From positions 1 through 27,535 of the forward strand of contig URHQ01000020.1 of assembly GCA_900547655.1 (NCBI GenBank): a stretch of 27,535 bases of DNA. Reading direction: 5' to 3'. The translations under genes were made by a program, and so were the position numbers. How positions within the stretch are numbered: the stretch's first letter is position 1; every line of letters begins with the position of its first letter. Below, in pieces: positions 16,176 through 23,919 of the stretch. This DNA comes from an uncultured Collinsella sp. Its GTDB lineage: Bacteria; Actinomycetota; Coriobacteriia; Coriobacteriales; Coriobacteriaceae. The notes under the pieces were generated by a model. That model saw only the letters and a program-made list of their open reading frames with translations, did not search any database and had not been told where the DNA came from.

Positions 16176-17171
16176 CTAGGCGCCGATCTCGGGCAGCTCG
16201 GGAACATTGGTGTCGCCCGTACGGTCGCCGATGCAGATCTGCCACAGCTTGGTCCAGGTGCCGTCGTCCTCGATCTTCTTAAGGAAGTCGTTGACAAAGG
16301 CGACGCCGTCGGAATCGAGCGGCAGGCCGATGCCATAGGGCTCCTTGCTGCCGAAGGGCTTGCCGGCGATCTTGTACTTACCAGGCTCGCGGACCAGGGC
16401 GCTCTGCTGCATGTTGTTATCGATGACGTAGGCATCGACGCGGCCCTGCTGGAGTGCCTGGCGGGCCTCCTCGTCGGTCTTGAACTCCTGCTGGCTGGCC
16501 TTGGGAGCGAGCTCCTCCAGGATGGCGGGGCCGTTGGAGCCGGACTGGACGGCGACGTTCTTGTCGGCCAGGTCGTCGACGCTCTTGATGTCGTCGTTAT
16601 CGGCGAGCACCAGGATAGCCTGCTGGGTGTAGTAGTAGGGACCGGCAAAGGAGACGAGCTTCTTGCGCTCGTCAGTGATGGTGTAGGTGGCAAAGACGGC
16701 GTCGACTTGGCCGTTCTGCAGGACGGACTCGCGCGTGTCCGAGGTCACCTGGGTGATCTCGACCCTGTTCTCGCCCAGGATGTAGTTGGACAGGAGCTGT
16801 GCGATACCGGCATCGAAGCCGCGGGTCTGGTCGTCTTTCTCGTTGAGGAGGGAGAAGAGCGTTGAGGTCTGAACGCCACCGATCTTAAAGACGCCGGCGT
16901 CCTTGACGGCCGTGGCCCAGGTGCTGGCGGCGATGGCGTCGTCATCGGCCTTGGGGCCGTTGTCGACGAGCTTGTCGAATGCCTTAGCGTCGAGCGTGGT
17001 GGAAGCCTCGGTATCCTCGGAGCTCTTGGAGGAACCGGCGGCGGAACCCTTGTCGGCCTCGGCGCTGGTGTCGGAGCAGCCGGCAAGACCAAGGCCGGCG
17101 ACGGTTGCGAAGGTGGCGGCAACGAAGCCGCGGCGGTCGAGAACGACCTGCTGGGAGAGGTTCTTGCTCAT
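16176..17171 (-). CDS. amino acid ABC transporter substrate-binding lipoprotein
   Basis: A 331-residue extracytoplasmic receptor of the SBP_bac_3 family. The N-terminus carries an Arg-Arg pair (LDRRGF) before a hydrophobic stretch and the lipobox LAGC, with Cys32 as the lipidated residue; the twin arginine may route it through Tat. A Ser/Ala/Glu-rich linker (about 33-55) precedes the binding domain. Typical blocks include FDAGIAQLL, RVEITQVTSD and KNVAVQSGSNGP. The ligand is probably a polar amino acid, but specificity is not readable. AAAGGTG lies eight bases before the ATG and a strong promoter is upstream, making this the first gene of the operon. Confidence 0.93.
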   Translation of the reverse strand: MSKNLSQQVVLDRRGFVAATFATVAGLGLAGCSDTSAEADKGSAAGSSKSSEDTEASTTLDAKAFDKLVDNGPKADDDAIAASTWATAVKDAGVFKIGGVQTSTLFSLLNEKDDQTRGFDAGIAQLLSNYILGENRVEITQVTSDTRESVLQNGQVDAVFATYTITDERKKLVSFAGPYYYTQQAILVLADNDDIKSVDDLADKNVAVQSGSNGPAILEELAPKASQQEFKTDEEARQALQQGRVDAYVIDNNMQQSALVREPGKYKIAGKPFGSKEPYGIGLPLDSDGVAFVNDFLKKIEDDGTWTKLWQICIGDRTGDTNVPELPEIGA

Positions 17172-17214
17172 GGTAGAACACCTTTCTCAATAAAATCCCT
17201 AGCGGTTGAGTAGA

Positions 17215-17244
17215 GTTATACCCTATCGCGCTCAAATGGGTCAA
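17215..17244 (-). promoter_or_regulatory. promoter of the amino acid ABC operon
   Basis: On the minus strand TTGACC (complement of 17239-17244) and TATAAC (complement of 17215-17220) are separated by 18 bases. This is the best vegetative-type promoter in the window and gives an untranslated leader of about 35 bases. Confidence 0.75.
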
Positions 17245-17291
17245 CACGAAATAACTCAGAAACATACTTGTCTTATGGGTTATTCTACCTA

Positions 17292-17305
17292 CCAAAAAGG
17301 GACAG
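17292..17305 (+). repeat. REP-like repeat, 5' fragment
   Basis: CCAAAAAGGGACAG matches the first 14 bases of the REP-like unit at 55 and 7351. The following sequence differs, so this is a truncated copy. Confidence 0.4.
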
Positions 17306-17353
17306 GCGCCTTTGTGGTGGTTCTTGCAGATGTGGTGGCCTGTCTCGCTGCTT

Positions 17354-17572
17354 TGTCTCAATCTGTAACATCTGCAGCCATTTTTGCCGAGTAACTGTTA
17401 CAGATCGAGATTTTCTCTTCAGGGGAATTCGAATGTCTCAATCTGTAACATCTGGACGGCCAAAAGGTCTCTATCTGTTACAGATTGAGACAAAGGTCAG
17501 GGACTACGACGTCTTATCTAGATCTGTAACAGTTAGACGGAAATTCGGGCCCTAGATGTTACAGATTGAGAT
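17354..17572. repeat. 219-bp nested palindrome made of six ATCTGTAACA-type boxes
   Basis: Six copies of a box around ATCTGTAACA or its complement occur near 17356, 17395, 17436, 17474, 17521 and 17554 in alternating orientation. They pair as nested mirror partners: box 1 with box 6 over 18 bases, box 2 with box 5 over 12 (CTGTTACAGATC), and box 3 with box 4 over 17. Spacing is conserved between arms: 21 bases between boxes 1-2 and 5-6, and 39 versus 40 between boxes 2-3 and 4-5. The element fills most of the gap between the ABC promoter and the DXS-like gene. No transposase or coding frame was found. Confidence 0.75.
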
Positions 17573-17591
17573 AATCGCGTCGTGAAAACAA

Positions 17592-17626
17592 AAACCTCCG
17601 CAGGGGTGCTTCCCTTGCGGAGGTTT
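17592..17626 (-). terminator. intrinsic terminator of the DXS-like gene
   Basis: AAACCTCCGCAGGG-type sequence (17592-17605) pairs with CCCTTGCGGAGGTTT (17612-17626). On the minus strand the stem is followed by TTTTTGTTTTC. It starts three bases after the stop codon. Confidence 0.88.
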
Positions 17627-17628
17627 TC

Positions 17629-19410
17629 TTACTTGTTGAGTAGTCTCACGGCTTCGGCGGCCATATTCTCGACCGTCATGCCGTTTTGAGCGAGCAGTTC
17701 GTTGGGGTCGTAGCGGTCGGGGAAGCCCTTGGCGATGCCGAAGGTGCGCGTGCGCAACGGCGTGCATGCCAGGTAACAGGCTACGCGCTCGCCCCAGCCG
17801 CCGTCCAAGATGCCGTCCTCGAGGGTGACGACAACGCGATGCTCGGCGGCAAGACTGTCGAGGAACTCGCGGTCGAGCTCGGTTGCAAAGCGCGGGTTGA
17901 CGAGCGTGGCCTCGATGCCGTACTCGGCAGTCAGACGGTTTGCCACGCGCTCGCCCAGCTCAAAGAAATCGCCAAGTGCGAGCACGGCAACGTCGCGACC
18001 CTGGCGCACCACGTTGTAGCGAACGGCGCTGTAGTCGGTGTCTTCGGCGGGCGCAAGGTCGGGACGGCTCACCAGGCCGATGCCCGGTACGCGGATCGCC
18101 ACGGGATGCTCGCGATGGTCGAGCGACCAGCTCAGCATGGACAGATATTCCTCCATGCAGGCCGGCGCTAGGTAGCGCATGTTGGGAAGAGCGCCCAGCA
18201 TGGAAATATCGAAGAACGAGAGGTGCGTCTCGGATGTGGTGCCAAAGATCGACGCGCCAAATACCAAGATGGTTGCGGGGGCATCGTTGAGGCACAGGTC
18301 GTGCCACAGCTCGTCGTAGGCGCGCTGCAAAAACGTGCCGTACACACCAAAGACTGGCTTGGCGCCCGAGCGCGCAAGCGCGGTGGCAAAGGTCACGGCG
18401 TGCTCCTCGGCAATGCCCACATCGACGAACTGTTTGCCGGCGGCAGCGCGAAGCTCGGGTGTAAAGCCCATGATGTAGGGCGTGGCGGCCGTGATGCCCA
18501 CGACCTGCGGATCGCGCTCGATGGCGGCGCTGAGCGCCTCGCCCGTAATGTCGGCATAGGTGCGCGGCGCAGGCTCGCTCGGATGGCCCGGGCAAAGCTT
18601 GCGCCCGGTCGCCATGTCAAACGGACCCACGTGGTGCCAGCGCTCGGGGTCGTTTTGGGCTGGCTCAAAGCCCTTGCCCTTGGCGGTGGAGACGTGCAGC
18701 ACGATGGGATGATCGATATTGCGCAGTTCCTGCAACGCATCGACGAGGGCCAACACATCGTTACCGGCGTCCAAGTAGCGGTAGTCGAGCCCCATCGCGC
18801 GGAAAACGTTGCGCTCACAGGTGCCGTTGCTGGCGCGCAGCTCGGTCAGATTGCGATACAGGCCGCCATGGTTCTCGGCAATGGACTGGTCGTTATCGTT
18901 GACGATGATGATCAGGTTGCTATCGAGTTCGGCGGCATTGTTAAAGCCCTCAAACGCCAAGCCGCCCGAAAGCGATCCGTCGCCAATGATGGTGATGACG
19001 TTGTAGCTGTCGCCCGCCAGATCGCGGGCGTGTGCCAAGCCGCAGCCCAAGCTCACCGATGTGGAGGTGTGGCCCATGGCGAACAGGTCGTGCTCGGACT
19101 CGTCGGGATTGGCAAAGCCAGAGGCCTCGCCATAGCGTGCCGGGTCGATATAAGTGTACGCGCGCCCGGTCAGCGCCTTGTGGGCGTAGGTCTGGTGCGA
19201 AACGTCAAAGACAATCTTGTCGATAGGGGAGTTAAACACGCGATGAAGCGCGACCGTAAGCTCAACGACGCCCAGGTTGGGGGCAACGTGTCCGCCGACA
19301 GCGGCGGAGCTTTCGAGGATGGCGTGGCGAATCTCGCCGCAGAGCAGCGGAAGCTCGGCGCGGTCGAGAGCCTTGACGTCCTCGGGCGTTGTCGTTTGCG
19401 TAAGCAGCAT
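17629..19410 (-). CDS. divergent 1-deoxy-D-xylulose-5-phosphate synthase-like thiamine-diphosphate enzyme
   Basis: A 593-residue transketolase-family protein closest to DXS, which joins pyruvate and glyceraldehyde 3-phosphate in the MEP isoprenoid pathway. The thiamine site is intact: GDGSLSGG (143-150) to NDND (171-174), His41 in GGHVAP, Glu335 in GIAEEHAV and Tyr365 in LQRAYDE. However, residues that in E. coli DXS hold the acceptor (Arg420, Asp427, Arg478) align with Gly385, Thr392 and Gly443; only His431 (His396) is kept. It is also shorter than the usual ~620. It may be a DXS-like enzyme with another acceptor rather than the pathway enzyme. The ribosome-binding site is weak (GGAG, 12 bases). 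An in-frame stop just upstream fixes the start. Confidence 0.85.
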   Translation of the reverse strand: MLLTQTTTPEDVKALDRAELPLLCGEIRHAILESSAAVGGHVAPNLGVVELTVALHRVFNSPIDKIVFDVSHQTYAHKALTGRAYTYIDPARYGEASGFANPDESEHDLFAMGHTSTSVSLGCGLAHARDLAGDSYNVITIIGDGSLSGGLAFEGFNNAAELDSNLIIIVNDNDQSIAENHGGLYRNLTELRASNGTCERNVFRAMGLDYRYLDAGNDVLALVDALQELRNIDHPIVLHVSTAKGKGFEPAQNDPERWHHVGPFDMATGRKLCPGHPSEPAPRTYADITGEALSAAIERDPQVVGITAATPYIMGFTPELRAAAGKQFVDVGIAEEHAVTFATALARSGAKPVFGVYGTFLQRAYDELWHDLCLNDAPATILVFGASIFGTTSETHLSFFDISMLGALPNMRYLAPACMEEYLSMLSWSLDHREHPVAIRVPGIGLVSRPDLAPAEDTDYSAVRYNVVRQGRDVAVLALGDFFELGERVANRLTAEYGIEATLVNPRFATELDREFLDSLAAEHRVVVTLEDGILDGGWGERVACYLACTPLRTRTFGIAKGFPDRYDPNELLAQNGMTVENMAAEAVRLLNK

Positions 19411-19637
19411 CGTTGTGGGTTACTCCATGCGAATCGAGCGCCGGCGCTCCCTCGGCCGACACAATTGCACAAGACAGTCTCGCACATTTTGGCGTTTGAT
19501 ATGTGACGGCGGCGCGGTAATTCGACAACTGGTGGGGCAAAACGTTTTGTCCGATGCCATACTGATAGATTCGATGATGATTTTTTCAATACGTGCAGGC
19601 CGTGGCTTGCCGCCGTGAGCCGCTGGAAGGAGGCAGC

Positions 19638-20174
19638 ATGTCCGATGCCGTTCGTGCCGAGAAAATCGCGCACGAGGTCGACGATGCCGCCCGCCAGCTC
19701 GCCCAGGCGGGCCGCTTGGACCTGACGCGCGAGTTTATCCAGCATGGTGACGTGACGGTCTATGCACATGTGACCTCGGTGGCGCGGGCGAGCCTGTCCT
19801 TTGCCGAGCGCTTGGGCCGTGCTGGCATTTCGGTCGACCGTGCTTCGTTGCTGCGCGGGGCCTTGCTGCACGACTACTTTCTCTATGACTGGCACGATCC
19901 CGACCCAAGCCATCGGCTGCATGGCTTTCGCCACCCGTTTTTTGCTCTGGCGCGTGCGGAGGAAGATTTTGAGCTGACGTCGCGCGAGCGGAATATTATC
20001 GTGCGCCATATGTTTCCGCTGGTGCCGGTGCCGCCGACGTGTCGTGAGGCATGGATTGTGTGCCTGGCAGATAAATGGTGCGCGCTGCGTGAGACGGTCG
20101 CCGGCCGCCTGCCGCGCAAGGACGAGACGGACGATAGCGTGAGTAAAGCATCGAGCGAGAAGAGGAGAGGGTAG
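19638..20174 (+). CDS. HD-domain protein (putative phosphohydrolase)
   Basis: A 178-residue cytosolic HD-superfamily protein. Metal-ligand candidates are His44, His78-Asp79 (ALLHDYFLYDW), His99, His124 and Asp145 (LADKW). GGAAGGAGG lies five bases before the ATG at 19638; the frame remains open to 19593 without support. The C-terminus is polar and charged. It is followed after three bases by a CmpB-type membrane protein, so the two are almost certainly co-translated; from memory this pairing recurs in Clostridia and Coriobacteria. Its substrate is unknown, possibly a nucleotide. Confidence 0.85.
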   Translation: MSDAVRAEKIAHEVDDAARQLAQAGRLDLTREFIQHGDVTVYAHVTSVARASLSFAERLGRAGISVDRASLLRGALLHDYFLYDWHDPDPSHRLHGFRHPFFALARAEEDFELTSRERNIIVRHMFPLVPVPPTCREAWIVCLADKWCALRETVAGRLPRKDETDDSVSKASSEKRRG

Positions 20175-20177
20175 ACG

Positions 20178-21197
20178 GTGGGGACCGCGATCGACATGGC
20201 ATTTGACGGCGCGACGCTTGCCGCCTGCCCACTCTCGGCACTGGTGCTCTCGTTTGCCTTTTACGGGTTTTGCGGTTGGGCATGGGAGTCGACAGTATGC
20301 GCCATGCTCAATCACGGACGATTTGCCAACAGCGGCTTTTTGCTGGGGCCGTGCTGCCCAATCTATGGCGCGGGCGGCATTGCCTGCTGGCTGCTGTTGC
20401 GCGGAATTCCTGACGCGTCGAGCCAGTTTGTCGCTGCAGCGCTCGTATGCAGCGTGATTGAGTACAGCGTAGGCGTGCTGCTGGAAAAAACAACGGGCGC
20501 TCGCTTTTGGGACTATTCGCACCTGCCGTTTAATCTGCACGGACGTATCTGCCTGTACTGGGCATGCGCGTTTGGCTTGGGTGCGTTGTGCATTTGCCGT
20601 TTAGTGGAGCCGGCATTGCTGGGGCTGCTTGGCCATCTGCCGGTGCTGATTGTGCGGCTGTCCGCCTTTATCGTCGCGGTCGCGATGATGGTCGACGCGG
20701 CGTGCTCATTGGCGAGCTGGCGGCGTCTGTCCGATCAGCTGGAGCGCGTCCGAGCCGACCTTGCCGACCGCATCAACGAGTCGCTTGCCGATGCCTCGGA
20801 CTCAATGCTCGAGCGCATTCCCGATTCGACGATTGACTCGGTGGCACAGACACACATCCGTAGCCGTGCCGTTAACGCTTGGCTGGCCGAGCTGGGCGAC
20901 GCGACGCTCGATGCCCTTCGTGAGAAGGCTTCGATGCCGACGTTTATCGCAGATGGTGCTCGCGGCCTGGCGCTTGCCGCCCGCCGCGTGGCCGATGCCG
21001 CGCCGAGTATGTCGCGTCCGTCGCTCAGTCGTCGCCTTGCCGGCAAGCGCATGGGCCGTCCGGTGCCGAGCGTGTCACTCAGCCGCCGCGACCTGCGCTT
21101 TTTCAATGCCTTCCCGCGCCTGCGCATCAATCGCTACGAAGGTGTCATTCGAGCAACTAATCTCCGCGACCGCGCCCGCGAGCTGTTCCGCCGCTAG
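20178..21197 (+). CDS. putative ABC transporter permease, CmpB family membrane protein
   Basis: A 339-residue protein. I use the GTG at 20178, which has AGGAGAGGG six bases upstream; an ATG at 20196 is the alternative. The N-terminal half has about five membrane segments (roughly 20-35, 65-85, 90-105, 130-150, 155-175) with the family blocks FYGFCGWAWEST, GFLLGPCCPIYG and EKTTGARFWDYS. The C-terminal 150 residues are soluble, helical and highly charged, ending with conserved-looking LRINRYEG. Despite the family name no ABC partner is nearby, so a transport role is unproven. It is coupled to the upstream HD-domain gene. Confidence 0.85.
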   Translation: MGTAIDMAFDGATLAACPLSALVLSFAFYGFCGWAWESTVCAMLNHGRFANSGFLLGPCCPIYGAGGIACWLLLRGIPDASSQFVAAALVCSVIEYSVGVLLEKTTGARFWDYSHLPFNLHGRICLYWACAFGLGALCICRLVEPALLGLLGHLPVLIVRLSAFIVAVAMMVDAACSLASWRRLSDQLERVRADLADRINESLADASDSMLERIPDSTIDSVAQTHIRSRAVNAWLAELGDATLDALREKASMPTFIADGARGLALAARRVADAAPSMSRPSLSRRLAGKRMGRPVPSVSLSRRDLRFFNAFPRLRINRYEGVIRATNLRDRARELFRR

Positions 21198-21324
21198 CCG
21201 GGACGGGCGCGCTCACGGCTTCCTTGCTCGCGTATTTCCCGTCCGTTTCGCGTCCGTTGCCGCGCCGTTTCCAAGATTGCGGCACCGTTTCCATTCGACA
21301 ACGCAGCGTTTAACAACGCCGTAT

Positions 21325-21338
21325 CTGGTCTACACCAG
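21325..21338 (+). promoter_or_regulatory. candidate operator upstream of the ammonium transporter
   Basis: CTGGTCTACACCAG is a perfect 5-4-5 inverted repeat 58 bases before the amt start. The half-site TGGT/ACCA is typical of GntR-family operators of the FadR type, although the spacing here is one base longer. No regulator of that family is in the window. Confidence 0.3.
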
Positions 21339-21395
21339 TTGCCCCTCGGCCGCATTATGGGCGCCGACAACGTTCATGCGACCAAGGGAGAGCGA

Positions 21396-22673
21396 ATGTA
21401 CGATACGGGATCGACAACGTTTATGCTCGTCTGCACCATGCTCGTGTTTTTAATGACACCGGGCTTGGCGTTTTTCTATGGCGGCCTGTCCAGGCGCAAA
21501 AATGTCATCAACACCATGCTTATGTGCTTTGGCGCCATTGGCCTGGTTGGTGTGCTGTGGATTGTTGCCGGCTGGTCTCTGGCCTATGGCGGCGACGGTT
21601 CCAGCCCGTTTATTGGAGGCCTTGACCAGCTGCTGTGCCTGCCGGTGCTCAACCAGGTGCTGCAGGCGGCCGAGGGCAATGCTGCGGACGGTGCCGTCTA
21701 TCCTCAAATCATCAACATCGCCTTCCAGATGGCGTTTGCCATGATCACGGCCGCTATCGTCACGGGCAGCCTGGCCGGCCGCGTTAAGTTTGGTGCCATG
21801 GCGGCCTTCCTGGGCATTTGGCTGCTTGTGGTCTATGCGCCGCTCGCCCACATGGTTTGGGGCGGCGATGGCTCCTTTATCGGTGACATTATCGGCGCAC
21901 TCGACTTTGCCGGCGGCGACGTGGTGCACATTTCGTCCGGTCTGACGGGTCTGATTCTCTGCTTAATGCTCGGCCGTCGTCGCGGCTTTGGCATGGTGAG
22001 CTATCGTCCGCATAACGTGCCGTTTGTGGCGCTGGGCGCCGGGCTGCTTTGGTTTGGCTGGTTTGGCTTTAACGGCGGCAGCGAGTTTAAGGCCGACGCC
22101 GTGGCGGCGCTTGCCATCCTCAACACCGTGACGGCCAGCGCGGCGGGCATGGTCTCGTGGCTTGCCGTCGAGCGCGTGCACACCGGTCGCCCCACGCTGG
22201 TGGGTGCCAGCACCGGTCTGGTTGCGGGTCTCGTGGTGGTCACGCCGGGCGCGGGCTTTGTCGAGCCGTGGGCAGCGCTGGTCATGGGCCTGATTGTTTC
22301 ACCCGTCTGCTACCTGGCTATCAGTCATCTCAAGACCAAGTTTGGCTACGACGATGCGCTCGACGCGTTCGGTTGCCACGGCATTGGCGGCATCTTGGGC
22401 GGCGTGCTCACGGGTCTGTTCTGTGTGCCGGAGCTTTCGTGGACCGATAAGGGCGGCCTGTTCTACACGGGCGACGTATCGCTGCTCATCTCGCAAATTT
22501 TGGGCATTGTGGTGACGGTTGCTATTGTGCTGGTACTCGATCTGGTGATCGCCGCGGTGGTCAAGGCGCTGTTCCATGGCAGCTTGCGTGTGGACGAGGC
22601 CGACGAGGCGCTGGGCCTGGATGCGAGTCAGCATGGCGAGAGCGCTTATCCCTCGTTTAGTGGTCTGGACTAG
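21396..22673 (+). CDS. amtB: ammonium transporter (Amt/MEP family)
   Basis: A 425-residue membrane channel for ammonium uptake. I start it at 21396 where AAGGGAGAG is correctly placed; the frame is open to 21339. About eleven membrane segments are expected. The twin pore histidines are His178 (VVHISSG) and His328 (GCHGIGG), Asp170 matches the conserved Asp160 of E. coli AmtB, and FFYGGLSRRKN marks the N-terminus. The C-terminal tail (about 395-425) is acidic and would meet the PII protein encoded 48 bases downstream, which normally plugs the channel when nitrogen is plentiful. Confidence 0.95.
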   Translation: MYDTGSTTFMLVCTMLVFLMTPGLAFFYGGLSRRKNVINTMLMCFGAIGLVGVLWIVAGWSLAYGGDGSSPFIGGLDQLLCLPVLNQVLQAAEGNAADGAVYPQIINIAFQMAFAMITAAIVTGSLAGRVKFGAMAAFLGIWLLVVYAPLAHMVWGGDGSFIGDIIGALDFAGGDVVHISSGLTGLILCLMLGRRRGFGMVSYRPHNVPFVALGAGLLWFGWFGFNGGSEFKADAVAALAILNTVTASAAGMVSWLAVERVHTGRPTLVGASTGLVAGLVVVTPGAGFVEPWAALVMGLIVSPVCYLAISHLKTKFGYDDALDAFGCHGIGGILGGVLTGLFCVPELSWTDKGGLFYTGDVSLLISQILGIVVTVAIVLVLDLVIAAVVKALFHGSLRVDEADEALGLDASQHGESAYPSFSGLD

Positions 22674-22721
22674 CGGTTTCTAACGTTCTGTCAGACCAAC
22701 TCTTAAAGAGAGGAATTTACT

Positions 22722-23060
22722 ATGAAAAAGATCACGGCTATCGTGCGCCAGGAAAAGCTTGAGGTTCTTAAAGATGCGCTGTTTGCTGCTGATGTTCGTG
22801 GCATGACTATCAACCAGGTGCAGGGCTGCGGCGCACAGCATGGCTGGAAGGAATACGTGCGCGGCAACGAGTTGCTTGTCAACACGATCCCTAAGGTGCA
22901 GTTCACCCTCATCTGCGCCGATGAGCACGTCGACGGAATTGTCGACATCATCTGCAACGCTGCTCGCACCGGTGCCGTTGGAGACGGCAAGATTTGGGTC
23001 GAGCCGGTCGAGGAGGTTATCCGCATCCGTACCGGCGAACACGGCCCCGCCGCGGTGTAG
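22722..23060 (+). CDS. PII nitrogen regulatory protein (GlnB/GlnK family)
   Basis: A 112-residue cytosolic trimeric sensor of 2-oxoglutarate, ATP and ADP, expected to bind and gate the ammonium transporter encoded just upstream. Full-length alignment with E. coli GlnB is straightforward, with MKKITAIV at the start, GDGKIWV and VIRIRTGE towards the end. In the T-loop, Tyr51, the uridylylation site of proteobacterial PII (adenylylated in actinobacteria), is Leu51 and Tyr46 is Val46, so regulation by GlnD-type modification is unlikely. GAGAGGA stands eight bases before the ATG. The gene pair context argues for GlnK. Confidence 0.93.
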   Translation: MKKITAIVRQEKLEVLKDALFAADVRGMTINQVQGCGAQHGWKEYVRGNELLVNTIPKVQFTLICADEHVDGIVDIICNAARTGAVGDGKIWVEPVEEVIRIRTGEHGPAAV

Positions 23061-23062
23061 AA

Positions 23063-23092
23063 TCGACCGCCTGTCATCCGCAACGTTAAAAT
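23063..23092 (+). promoter_or_regulatory. probable promoter of the first TetR gene
   Basis: TCGACC (23063-23068) and TAAAAT (23087-23092) are 18 bases apart just after the PII stop. The expected start of transcription falls near 23099, exactly at an ATG in frame with the regulator, so leaderless translation from 23099 is possible. An inverted repeat CATCCGCAAC (23075-23084) / GTTGCGGATG (23117-23126) flanks the -10 box. Confidence 0.4.
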
Positions 23093-23134
23093 GCTGCAAT
23101 GAGGCACAAGACTTGCGTTGCGGATGGACGGATT

Positions 23135-23797
23135 ATGGGTCGTAATAAATATCCCGAGGAGACGGTCGCGAAGATTCTCGACGCGGCGCTGGAGCTATTC
23201 TGCGCACAGGGTTATGAGGGGACGAGCATTCAAGATATCGTCGACCGCCTCGATGGCATGACCAAGGGCGCTGTCTATCATCACTTTAAGAGCAAAGAAG
23301 AGATTTTCAACGCCGCATTTGATCGGGCAATGGCTCCAATTGTTGAGCGCCGCCGCTCAACGCTTGGTATCGGTAATATGAACGGAGCCCAAAAGCTCAA
23401 GCGGCTGTACGCGCCCGAGTCCGTCGTTCCACAAATTGAGCTATGGGCACGCATACATCCTGCGGCGGATCCGGTAAAAAGCTCGCGTCTACTGGCGATG
23501 CAGTACCAGGGCTCGTTTGACGAATCGGCCGATGGCTGTCTTTTGCCAGTGATCGAGGAGGGCATCGCCGACGGCTCCATTGCGTGCGAATGCCCGCGTG
23601 AAGCGGCGGAGGCCGTATCGTTGTTGGCGAATCTTTGGCTGCTGCCATTGTTCCGTCCGCTCGAGCCCAAGGATCGAATGCTCGCTCGCGCGCAATGTTT
23701 GGCGCAGATGGCGGCCGCGGTGGGACTCGATTTGGGGGAAGAAGTGCTTCAGACAACGGCGCAGATTTGGGACGTATGGGACCGCGCCGGGTGGTAA
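23135..23797 (+). CDS. TetR/AcrR family transcriptional regulator
   Basis: A 220-residue regulator from ATG 23135 (MGRNKYPEETV); an in-frame ATG at 23099 would add 12 residues and might be used as a leaderless start. The helix-turn-helix (about 25-50) reads TSIQDIVDRLDGMTKGAVYHHFKSKEEIF, a classic TetR pattern. The C-terminal helical domain should bind an unknown ligand. Two 21-bp palindromes directly follow the gene and flank the promoter of the MFS exporter, so it most likely represses that exporter. It has its own terminator between the two operators. Confidence 0.88.
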   Translation: MGRNKYPEETVAKILDAALELFCAQGYEGTSIQDIVDRLDGMTKGAVYHHFKSKEEIFNAAFDRAMAPIVERRRSTLGIGNMNGAQKLKRLYAPESVVPQIELWARIHPAADPVKSSRLLAMQYQGSFDESADGCLLPVIEEGIADGSIACECPREAAEAVSLLANLWLLPLFRPLEPKDRMLARAQCLAQMAAAVGLDLGEEVLQTTAQIWDVWDRAGW

Positions 23798-23798
23798 T

Positions 23799-23819
23799 AT
23801 ACGTACTGACGGTATGTAA
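23799..23819 (+). promoter_or_regulatory. TetR-type operator 1
   Basis: A 21-bp inverted repeat, ATACGTAC-TGACG-GTATGTAA, starts one base after the TetR stop codon. It matches operator 2 (23864-23884) at 17 of 21 positions and has the half-site form common for AcrR-like repressors. Confidence 0.6.
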
Positions 23820-23830
23820 TTGATTTGTGA

Positions 23831-23852
23831 GGGTAGCCACGGCTGCCCTTTT
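23831..23852 (+). terminator. intrinsic terminator between the TetR gene and the MFS gene
   Basis: GGGTAGC (23831-23837) pairs with GCTGCCC (23842-23848), using one G-U pair, around CACG, and is followed by TTTT. It separates the two operators, implying that the MFS gene has its own promoter. Confidence 0.65.
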
Positions 23853-23863
23853 CAAGTCATTAA

Positions 23864-23884
23864 ATACATACTAATGGTATGTAT
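23864..23884 (+). promoter_or_regulatory. TetR-type operator 2 over the MFS promoter
   Basis: ATACATAC-TAATG-GTATGTAT is a perfect 8-5-8 palindrome, 65 bp downstream of operator 1. TATAGA at 23882-23887 is a possible -10 for the MFS gene, so a bound repressor would cover the promoter. Confidence 0.65.
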
Positions 23885-23919
23885 AGAGGGCAGGCTTATG
23901 GCTGGAATGCGGAGGAGTA

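Noticed and set aside
17354..17572. Possible CRISPR array
   Set aside because: The repeated boxes alternate in orientation, are shorter than CRISPR repeats and have mirror-symmetric spacing; no cas genes are present.
18223..19506. Plus-strand frame of 427 codons
   Set aside because: Antisense to the DXS-like gene, which carries intact thiamine-diphosphate motifs.
19170..20540. Minus-strand frame of 456 codons
   Set aside because: It spans the start of the DXS-like gene and is antisense to the HD-domain and CmpB genes; composition is Arg-rich and motif-free.
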